Source: JBQCDV01 sp051960855 (GTDB taxonomy: Bacteria; Actinomycetota; Actinomycetes; JAJZTN01). From it: DNA of 26,689 nt. The DNA is taken from contig JBQCDV010000124.1 of the NCBI GenBank assembly GCA_051960855.1, forward strand, positions 1 through 26,689, written 5' to 3'. The notes under the pieces were generated by a model. The model had not been told where the DNA came from, did not search any database, and worked only from the letters and a program-made list of their open reading frames with translations. Shown here piece by piece: positions 20,395 through 26,689 of the stretch (positions within the stretch are counted from its first letter, which is position 1; every line of letters starts with the position of its first letter). The translations under genes were made by a program, and so were the position numbers.

Positions 20395-23300
20395 GTGCAC
20401 CTCAAGAGCTTGACCCTCAAGGGCTTCAAGTCCTTCGCCTCGGCGACCACGCTGCGCTTCGAGCCTGGGATCACGGCTGTTGTCGGCCCCAACGGGTCGG
20501 GCAAGTCCAACGTCATCGACGCACTCGCCTGGGTGATGGGCGAGCAGGGCGCCAAGTCGCTGCGCGGCGGCAAGATGGAGGACGTCATCTTCGCCGGCAC
20601 CGCCGGGCGCGCGCCGCTGGGGCGGGCCGAGGTGAGCCTCACCATCGACAACACCGACGGCGCCCTCCCGATCGACTACACCGAGGTGACGATCAGCCGC
20701 CTGATGTTCCGCAACGGCGGCTCGGAGTACTCGATCAATGGCACCGCCGCGCGGCTGCTGGACGTCCAGGAGCTGCTCAGCGACTCCGGGATCGGCCGCG
20801 AGATGCACGTCATCGTCGGCCAGGGTCAGCTCGATGGCGTCCTGTCGGCGACGCCGGAGGATCGTCGCGGCTTCATCGAGGAGGCCGCGGGCGTCCTCAA
20901 GCACCGCAAGCGCAAGGAGAAGGCCCTCCGCAAGCTCGAGGCGATGGAGGGCAACCTCACCCGCCTCACCGACCTCACTGCCGAGCTGCGCCGCCAGCTC
21001 AAGCCCCTCGGCAAGCAGGCAGAGGTCGCCCGACGCGCGGCTGCCGTGCAGGCTGACCTCCGCGACGCCCGGTTGCGGCTGCTCGCCGACGACCTGCTCT
21101 CGCTGCGCACGACCCTGGCAGCCGAAGTCGCCGACGAGACCGCGCTGCGGGAGCGGCGCGAGCAGGTCGAGCGGGCCCTCGCGGACGTCGTCGAGCGGGA
21201 GCAGCTGCTTGAGGCGCAGGCCCTCGAGGACGCGCCGCGGCTGAGTCGCGCCCAGGAGACGTGGTACCGGCTCTCCAGCCTGCGAGAGCGGCTGCGCGGG
21301 ACCGCGAGTCTCGCCGAGGAGCGGCTGCGTCACACCGCGAGCGCTCCAGGTGAACAGCGCAGCGGCCGCGACCCCGACGAGCTCGACCGGCAGGCGGCGG
21401 CGGCCCGTGCCGATCACGCCGGCCTCGTGGAGGAGCAGGGCCACGCGGCAGCCGCCCTGTCCCAAGCCGTGCAGGAGAGGTCGGCCGCCGAGCAGGCGGC
21501 CCAGGAGGAGGAACGCCGCGTCGCCGCCGCCCTGCGTGCCGCGGCCGACCGTCGGGAGGGGCTCGCCCGTCTGGCGGGACAGGTCGCGGCGCGCCGCAGC
21601 CGCGTCGAGGCGGGTGCAGACGAGGTGGGCCGGCTCGCCGCCGCCGCCGCCGAGGCGCGGGAGCGCGCGGACCGAGCGCGCCAGGAGTTCGCGGCCCTCG
21701 AGACCCAGGTCGCCGGTCTCGACGAAGGCGAGGAGGGGCTCGACGCGACCTACGAGCAGGCCGCCGAGCAGCTGGAGGAGGCCGAGGCGGCGCTGCGCGA
21801 CCTGCGGGAGCAGCTGGCCTCCGCCGAGCGTGATGCGGCCACCTCGCGGGCCCGCCGCGAGGCCCTCGAACTGGGGCTCGCACGGAAGGACGGCACCGGC
21901 CACCTGGTCGCCGCCTTCGCCGAGGTGTCCGGCGTGCTCGGGACCCTCGCGACGCTGGTGCGCGTCCCCGTCGGCGCCGAGACGGCCGTGTCAGCAGCAC
22001 TCGGCCTGGCCGCGGACGCCGTCACGGTGGCCGGCCCCCGCAGCGCCGTAGCCGCCTTCGCCCGGCTGCGTGAGCATGACGCTGGCCAGGCCACGGTGGT
22101 GATCGCCGATGACGTCCCGTCCGGCGCGTCGCTGGGCGACGGCTCCGCTGGCGGTGCCGGGGGAGCCGGCAGCGACGCCGAGGTGGTCCCGTTGGCGCGC
22201 CCCGAGCATCTTGAGGGACTGCGGTGGGCCGGCGACGGCCTGCTGGTCGCACCCTCGGTCCGCGCGTCGGTGTCAGCGCTGCTGTCCGACGTCGTCGTCG
22301 TCGAGGACCTCGCGCAGGCCGCCGACCTCGTCACCCGCCGCCCCGACCTGCGCGCCGTCACCTCAGACGGCGACGTGCTGGGTCGCGCAACCGGACGAGG
22401 CGGCTCGGGCAGCGCTCCCAGCCTGGTCGAGGTGCAGGCCGCCGTCGACGAGGCCGCCGGTCGGGAGCGAGAGGCGACGGCGCGTGTGGAGCGGCTGCGG
22501 TTCGCGCTGCCTGGCGCCCAGGACGCCGTCCGCCTGGCGGCCGACGCCGCCGACGCTGCGCTCTCGCAGCTGCACGAGTCGGATGCACGCATGGCCGCGG
22601 TGGCCGAGCAGCTCAGCCAGCTCGGCGCCGCCGCGCGGTCGGCCGCAGCGGAGAGCGAGCGGCTGGAACGCGCGCGAGCGACTGCCGAGCAGGCCCTCGA
22701 GAGCGAGCGGGTCGGCCTCGCCGAGCTGGAAGCCCGGCTGGAGGCCGCCGAGTCCGCCCCCCTCGAGGCCGAGCCCAGCACCGATGAGCGCGACCGGTTG
22801 GGCGCGGCCGCCGCTGCCGCCCGCGCCGCCGAGCTCGAGGCACGCCTCGCGGTCCGGACGCTGGAGGAGCGGGTCCGCGCCATCGCCGGGCGGGCTGAGT
22901 CGCTGGAGCGGGCGGCGCGGCAGGAACGCGACCAGCGGGCACGGGAGGTGGCCCGACGCGAGCAGCTCGCACGGGCCGCTGCCGTCGCTGGCGCCGTTCG
23001 GGAGGGGTGTGCCGTCGTCCTGGCCCGCCTCGAGGTGTCCCTGACTGCGGCGGCAGAGGAGCGCGCGGCGGCGGAGGCGGCGCGGACGGCCCGCGACGAG
23101 GAGCTCGCCGCCGTGCGGTCGCAGCGGCGGGACCTGGCCGGCGAGCTCGAGCGGCTTGTGGACTCCGTGCACCGCGACGAGGTGGCCCGGGCTGAGCAGC
23201 GGCTGCGGATCGAGGCCCTCGAGGGCAAGTCGATCGAGGAGCTCGGCGTCGACCCCGACACCCTGATCGCCGAATACGGCCCCGACCAGGCGATTCCCGT

Positions 23301-24048
23301 CCTCGACGCGGCGACCGGCGAGCCGGTGGCGCGCGCGGTGGACGACGACGGCGGCGAGCGTGCGACAGCGGCGTTCGTGCCGTTTGTCCGCGAGGAGCAG
23401 GAGAAGCGGCTGCGCGCGGCCGAGCGCGCGCTGGCGCTGCTCGGGAAGGTCAACCCGCTCGCGCTGGAGGAGTTCGCCGCACTCGAGGAGCGGCACGCCT
23501 TCCTCACCACCCAGCTCGAGGACCTCAAGGCGACCCGACGCGACCTCATGGAGATCGTTCGCGAGGTCGACGAGCGCGTGCAGGAGGTCTTCGCGGCCGC
23601 CTACGCCGACACGGCACGCGAGTTCGAGGGCGTCTTCTCGCGGCTGTTCCCGGGCGGCGAGGGACGGCTGCTGCTGACCAACCCCGATGACATGCTCACC
23701 ACGGGCATCGAGGTCGAGGCGCGGCCGCCCGGCAAGAAGGTCAAGCGGCTGTCCCTGCTCTCCGGCGGCGAGCGGTCACTGACCGCGGTGGCCCTGCTCG
23801 TTGCCATCTTCAAGGCACGTCCGAGCCCCTTCTACGTGATGGACGAGGTCGAGGCTGCCCTTGACGACACCAACCTCGGTCGGCTGCTGGGCATCCTGGA
23901 GGAGCTGCGCGAACGCAGTCAGCTGATCATCATCACCCACCAGAAGCGGACGATGGAGATCGCCGACGCGCTCTACGGGGTGTCGATGCGCGGGGACGGC
24001 GTCACGACGGTCATCAGCCAGCGGATGCGGGAGGCCGAGCCCGTCTAG
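20395..24048 (+). CDS. smc: Chromosome segregation protein SMC
   Basis: Ring ATPase that organises and separates chromosomes with ScpA and ScpB (not in this window). The 1217-aa product has Walker A GPNGSGKS (31-38), an N-terminal coil, the hinge (about 503-660, starting VAAFAEVSGVLGTLATL), a return coil, the signature LLSGGERSL (from about 1121), and Walker B FYVMDEVEAALDD (1146-1158). Coils are strongly Ala/Arg/Glu-rich, as expected at this GC content. A Gly/Ser/Ala loop in the hinge (about 583-593) looks like a lineage insert. GTG 20395 has AGGA ten bases upstream and begins the conserved MHLKSLTLKGFKSF. TAGGCT at 20320-20325 is a possible -10 without a clear -35. Confidence 0.98.
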   Translation: MHLKSLTLKGFKSFASATTLRFEPGITAVVGPNGSGKSNVIDALAWVMGEQGAKSLRGGKMEDVIFAGTAGRAPLGRAEVSLTIDNTDGALPIDYTEVTISRLMFRNGGSEYSINGTAARLLDVQELLSDSGIGREMHVIVGQGQLDGVLSATPEDRRGFIEEAAGVLKHRKRKEKALRKLEAMEGNLTRLTDLTAELRRQLKPLGKQAEVARRAAAVQADLRDARLRLLADDLLSLRTTLAAEVADETALRERREQVERALADVVEREQLLEAQALEDAPRLSRAQETWYRLSSLRERLRGTASLAEERLRHTASAPGEQRSGRDPDELDRQAAAARADHAGLVEEQGHAAAALSQAVQERSAAEQAAQEEERRVAAALRAAADRREGLARLAGQVAARRSRVEAGADEVGRLAAAAAEARERADRARQEFAALETQVAGLDEGEEGLDATYEQAAEQLEEAEAALRDLREQLASAERDAATSRARREALELGLARKDGTGHLVAAFAEVSGVLGTLATLVRVPVGAETAVSAALGLAADAVTVAGPRSAVAAFARLREHDAGQATVVIADDVPSGASLGDGSAGGAGGAGSDAEVVPLARPEHLEGLRWAGDGLLVAPSVRASVSALLSDVVVVEDLAQAADLVTRRPDLRAVTSDGDVLGRATGRGGSGSAPSLVEVQAAVDEAAGREREATARVERLRFALPGAQDAVRLAADAADAALSQLHESDARMAAVAEQLSQLGAAARSAAAESERLERARATAEQALESERVGLAELEARLEAAESAPLEAEPSTDERDRLGAAAAAARAAELEARLAVRTLEERVRAIAGRAESLERAARQERDQRAREVARREQLARAAAVAGAVREGCAVVLARLEVSLTAAAEERAAAEAARTARDEELAAVRSQRRDLAGELERLVDSVHRDEVARAEQRLRIEALEGKSIEELGVDPDTLIAEYGPDQAIPVLDAATGEPVARAVDDDGGERATAAFVPFVREEQEKRLRAAERALALLGKVNPLALEEFAALEERHAFLTTQLEDLKATRRDLMEIVREVDERVQEVFAAAYADTAREFEGVFSRLFPGGEGRLLLTNPDDMLTTGIEVEARPPGKKVKRLSLLSGGERSLTAVALLVAIFKARPSPFYVMDEVEAALDDTNLGRLLGILEELRERSQLIIITHQKRTMEIADALYGVSMRGDGVTTVISQRMREAEPV

Positions 24049-24080
24049 TTCGGCGCTGCTGGCTCCCGCGCACGTTGCCG

Positions 24081-24106
24081 GCTCGCGTTGCCCGCTCGCG
24101 TTGCCG
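24081..24106. repeat. 13-bp tandem repeat after smc
   Basis: GCTCGCGTTGCC plus C or G occurs twice in tandem (24081-24093, 24094-24106), with degenerate copies on both sides (GTTGCCG at about 24074 and 24112). It lies in the 124 bp between smc and the next likely start. No hairpin terminator was seen there. Confidence 0.6.
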
Positions 24107-24172
24107 TCGGTGTTGCCGCTTCGTGACCTTCTGCTGCGTTTGCCCACCGTGCGTAAGGGGCAGGGGCGGCGT

Positions 24173-24559
24173 ATGCCCGTCGTGCTGAGCGTTCTCGCCG
24201 TCTGCGTCGCCGCCGGACTGCTCGTGCTGCTCGCTTCCGGGGCGATGGCCCTGCACGACGTCGTCGAGCGGATGTCCCCGCGCTACGAGCCGCCCTCGCA
24301 CATCTCCCCGCACGGTGTGCTCAGCAGTCCGCAGCGTCACCACCGCATGGCCTCGCGCTTCGAGCGCGTCGAGGACCTTGCGGTGGGCTGGCGGCGACGT
24401 CGCGATGTGGCAGCGCCCGACACCTCGGACGTGGCCGGTGCGACCGGCCGGACCGGGAGCGTCACCCCGGAGCGAACGCCGCCTCTCGTGGTCGACGTGC
24501 GCGAGCAGGTGCGCCGTGAGCACGCGCGCCAGCCGGACGGCAGCGCGAGCCGGGCCTGA
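24173..24559 (+). CDS. Single-pass membrane protein of unknown function
   Basis: A 128-aa product between smc and ftsY. Residues 2-26 (VVLSVLAVCVAAGLLVLLAS and on) form one membrane helix with almost no charged residue before it; the rest is polar, with a basic stretch (HHRMASRFERVEDLAVGWRR), a Thr/Gly spacer and a charged end (DVREQVRREHARQ). The frame is open from TTG 24101, but ATG 24173 is preferred, with AGGGG about seven bases upstream. No catalytic or known domain motif is visible. Codon use is like its neighbours. Whether it is expressed is not proven; the membrane helix and its placement support it. Confidence 0.6.
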   Translation: MPVVLSVLAVCVAAGLLVLLASGAMALHDVVERMSPRYEPPSHISPHGVLSSPQRHHRMASRFERVEDLAVGWRRRRDVAAPDTSDVAGATGRTGSVTPERTPPLVVDVREQVRREHARQPDGSASRA

Positions 24560-24669
24560 CCGCTGAGGGGCCGCCGCACATCTGACGGTGCGCCGGGCGC
24601 CGCGTCGCCGGCTGAGCGCCCTCGCGGAGGGGGCGAGGCACTCGGCGCCTCTGGGAGGATGGCAGGGCC

Positions 24670-25857
24670 ATGGAATACGTGCTGATCGCTCTCGCTGTCC
24701 TTGTCGTTGCAGCCGTCACGCTGGTCGGTCTCGTCCGACCGGGACGCCGCTCCGCGCCGCCGAAGGCGCCGGGCGACGTCATCTCCCGGGAGGGGGCGCC
24801 GCGGCCGGGTGTCGACTACGCCCCCGGCGTCGGTGACGACGCGACAGAGACCCGCCCTCCCGACCGCAGGTCGCTCGAAGACGTCGCTCTCCCGGAGGAC
24901 CTCGAGACGCCCGCGCCCGGGGTGGAACGCCCCGAGCCCGCGCTCGGACGACTCACCCGGCTGAGGGCTCGGCTGGCCCGGTCTCAGAACGCTCTCGGCC
25001 GCGCCCTGCTGTCCCTGCTCAGCCGAGACCGGATCGACGACGAGACCTGGGAGGAGGTCGAGGACACCCTCATCGCGGCGGACGTCGGCGTCGGGCCCGC
25101 CCAGGAGCTCGTCGAGCGACTCCGCACGAAGGTCCGCGTCGAGGGCGTCGGAGAGCCCGACGCTGCCCGCGCCATCCTGCGCGACGAGCTGCTCGCGATG
25201 GTCAACCCGACCATGGACCGCTCCCTGCACACCGAGCGGCACGAGGGCCGGCCGGCCGTTGTCCTTGTCGTCGGCGTCAATGGCTCCGGCAAGACGACGA
25301 CGGTCGGGAAGCTCGCGCGCGTGCTCGTCGCCGAGGACCGGGACGTGCTGCTCGGTGCTGCCGATACCTTCCGCGCCGCCGCTGCCGACCAGCTGCAGAC
25401 CTGGGGGGAACGCGTGGGGGTACCCACGATTCGTGGCGCCGAGGGAGCTGATCCGGCCAGTGTCGCGTTCGAGGCCGTGCGCGCGGGCACGGAGGCCGAG
25501 GTCGACGTCGTCGTCATCGACACCGCAGGGCGCCTGCAGAACAAGGCGGGACTGATGGACGAGCTCGGCAAGATCAAGCGCGTGGTGGAGCGCCAGGGGC
25601 CCGTCGACGAGGTACTGCTCGTGCTGGACGCCACCACGGGCCAGAACGGTCTGGTTCAAGCGCGCGTCTTCAGCGAGGTCGTGGATGTCACCGGCATCGT
25701 GCTGACCAAGCTCGACGGCACCGCCAAGGGCGGCATCGTGGTGCAGGTGCAGCGGGAGCTCGGCGTGCCGGTCAAACTGGTGGGGCTCGGCGAGGGTCCT
25801 GACGATCTCGCCCCCTTCGACCCTGACGCCTTCGTGCACGCCCTGCTCGGCGACTGA
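24670..25857 (+). CDS. ftsY: Signal recognition particle receptor FtsY
   Basis: GTPase that docks SRP-ribosome complexes at the membrane for co-translational insertion. The 395-aa product has an N-terminal membrane helix (MEYVLIALAVLVVAAVTLVG) as in other actinobacterial FtsY, a Pro/acidic linker (25-95), the N domain (about 95-180), and the G domain with GVNGSGKTTTVGKLA (G1; a Ser where Thr is common), DTFRAAAADQL, DTAGRLQNKAGLMDELGKI, TKLDGTAKGG and GLGEGPDDLAPFD. ATG 24670 has GGGAGG ten bases upstream. It precedes amt, the standard actinobacterial order. Confidence 0.97.
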   Translation: MEYVLIALAVLVVAAVTLVGLVRPGRRSAPPKAPGDVISREGAPRPGVDYAPGVGDDATETRPPDRRSLEDVALPEDLETPAPGVERPEPALGRLTRLRARLARSQNALGRALLSLLSRDRIDDETWEEVEDTLIAADVGVGPAQELVERLRTKVRVEGVGEPDAARAILRDELLAMVNPTMDRSLHTERHEGRPAVVLVVGVNGSGKTTTVGKLARVLVAEDRDVLLGAADTFRAAAADQLQTWGERVGVPTIRGAEGADPASVAFEAVRAGTEAEVDVVVIDTAGRLQNKAGLMDELGKIKRVVERQGPVDEVLLVLDATTGQNGLVQARVFSEVVDVTGIVLTKLDGTAKGGIVVQVQRELGVPVKLVGLGEGPDDLAPFDPDAFVHALLGD

Positions 25858-25889
25858 CGTCACGCCGACGTTACACAGCCTCCGGAAGC

Positions 25890-25927
25890 GTCACACGGAG
25901 GTAACACCGACCGCCATGCCCTGAAAC
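25890..25927 (+). promoter_or_regulatory. Candidate GlnR box upstream of amt
   Basis: GTCAC (25890), N6, GTAAC (25901), N6, CGCCA (25912), N6, GAAAC (25923). The actinobacterial GlnR consensus is gTnAC-n6-GaAAc repeated with the same spacing; the first half-site is exact, the second one base off, the fourth exact, and the third does not match. A further GTTAC lies at 25870. The place, about 80 bp before an ammonium transporter, is where GlnR is known to act in Streptomyces. Confidence 0.6.
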
Positions 25928-25939
25928 GCCAAGGCCCGA

Positions 25940-25972
25940 CTCTCGACGACAGCGACACCGCCGTCGCGAGAG
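25940..25972 (+). promoter_or_regulatory. Hairpin in the amt upstream region
   Basis: CTCTCGACGAC (25940-25950) pairs with GTCGCGAGAG (25963-25972), giving a 10-bp stem with one bulged A and a 12-nt loop. It lies between the GlnR-like box and the amt ribosome site and could be part of the leader RNA or the end of the ftsY transcript. Confidence 0.45.
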
Positions 25973-26008
25973 ATCGGTACCAGCGATTCCAGGAAGGGAG
26001 GTCGAGGC

Positions 26009-26689
26009 ATGCCGAAGCTCGACTCAGGCGACACCGCCTGGCTGCTCGTCAGCGCCGCTCTCGTGCTCCTCATGACCCCCGGGCTGGCGTTCTTCTACGG
26101 CGGCATGGTCCGCGCGAAGAACGTGCTCGGCATGCTCATGCAGAACTTCATCTGTATCGGCATCGTCAGCGTGCTCTGGGTTGCCTTCACCTACAGCATC
26201 GCCTTCGGCGGTAGCAACACCATCATCGGCGGTTTCCACTTCGCCGGTCTGAACCACATGTCGGAGCAGGTGCCGGGCGGCATCGGTGCGACGATCCCGC
26301 CGCTGGTGTTCGTCGCGTTCCAGCTGATGTTCGCCGTCATCACCCCGGCGCTCATCACCGGCTCGACGGCGGACCGCTGGAAGTTCGGCCCGTTCGTGGT
26401 CTTCGTGACCCTGTGGGCCATCCTCGTTTACGCACCGATCGCGCACTGGGTCTTCTCCCCCAAGGGATGGCTCTTCCAGCGCGGTGCTGAGGACTTCGCC
26501 GGCGGAACGGTCGTCCACGCGAACGCGGGTGCGGCTGCCATCGCGGTCGCCATCGTCCTCGGCAAGCGCCGCGGCTGGCCGCGGGACAACATGCGCCCGC
26601 ACAACGTGCCGTTCGTTCTCCTCGGCGCCGGCCTCCTGTGGTTCGGCTGGTTCGGGTTCAACGCCGGTTCGGCGCTCGGCGCCAACAAC
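26009..26689 (+). CDS. amt: Ammonium transporter (Amt family), 5' part
   Basis: Membrane channel for ammonium uptake, open to the right edge (227 codons present of an expected 420-450). The start MPKLDSGDTAWLLVSAALVL leads into the first helix; LMTPGLAFFYGGMVRAKNVL is the Amt signature, and ITPALITGSTADRWKF and DFAGGTVVHANAGAAA follow, the latter with the conserved Asp and the first pore histidine. About five or six membrane helices are present. The ribosome site AAGGGAGGT (25995-26002... spacing six) is the strongest in the window. In related genomes amt is followed by glnK and glnD; this cannot be seen here. Likely control by GlnR. Confidence 0.96.
   Translation, partial: MPKLDSGDTAWLLVSAALVLLMTPGLAFFYGGMVRAKNVLGMLMQNFICIGIVSVLWVAFTYSIAFGGSNTIIGGFHFAGLNHMSEQVPGGIGATIPPLVFVAFQLMFAVITPALITGSTADRWKFGPFVVFVTLWAILVYAPIAHWVFSPKGWLFQRGAEDFAGGTVVHANAGAAAIAVAIVLGKRRGWPRDNMRPHNVPFVLLGAGLLWFGWFGFNAGSALGANN

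Noticed and set aside
20242..23549. Long minus-strand open frames (553 and 599 codons) opposite smc
   Set aside because: Antisense to a complete SMC gene with all motifs; composition is low-complexity Ala/Arg/Ser as expected of a shadow frame.
24337..25863. 508-codon minus-strand frame opposite ftsY
   Set aside because: Antisense to intact ftsY, no domain features.
1..26689. tRNA, rRNA, transposase, phage or toxin-antitoxin genes
   Set aside because: None recognised on either strand; the gene order is the ordinary conserved actinobacterial core.

Overview
The window is a 26.7 kb stretch of a very GC-rich bacterial chromosome. Gene content and order (ndgR-like regulator / leuCD / hup / cofC / plsC-gpsA / ddl / thiL / rpmB / DAK2-recG-rsmD-coaD-sepIVA-like / DUF177-rpmF-rnc-mutM / smc / ftsY / amt) match the conserved core of Actinomycetia genomes, as in Streptomyces. 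Many GTG starts, a Lys/Ala-tailed HU, a coenzyme F420 gene (cofC), DUF3515 and TAnnnT-type -10 elements agree with this. The genus cannot be fixed from the sequence alone. No rRNA, tRNA, transposase, phage gene or CRISPR array was seen.

Layout. 1-823 (minus) is an IclR-family regulator that runs off the left edge, divergent from leuC-leuD (leucine biosynthesis). hup follows with its own likely promoter and a strong terminator. cofC (minus) is convergent to hup across a small 10-bp repeat array, and divergent from plsC-gpsA (phospholipid synthesis). A minus-strand trans-sulfuration PLP enzyme is divergent from ddl (peptidoglycan precursor). DUF3515 lipoprotein and a stand-alone Lrp/AsnC ligand-binding domain lie on the minus strand, the latter divergent from thiL. 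thiL and rpmB converge on a 12-bp-stem terminator.

From 11.8 kb onward all genes read rightward. DAK2-recG-rsmD-coaD-sepIVA-like is a five-gene operon in which every junction is a 4-nt start/stop overlap. A promoter at the end of that operon drives DUF177-rpmF, which ends in a stem-loop before rnc-mutM. Then come a 66-aa coiled-coil protein, smc, an unrecognised single-pass membrane protein, ftsY, and the first 227 codons of an ammonium transporter preceded by a good candidate GlnR box.

No wholly new multi-gene system is evident; this is mostly housekeeping DNA. The points worth a second look are a C-terminal cold-shock/OB-like extension on CofC, a C-terminal extension on the IclR regulator, an altered DAK2 motif, the 10-bp repeat array between hup and cofC, the small unknown genes flanking smc, leaderless-type promoters at ddl, thiL and the DAK2 gene, and a recurring tendency to 12-bp tandem duplications in linkers and gene ends.
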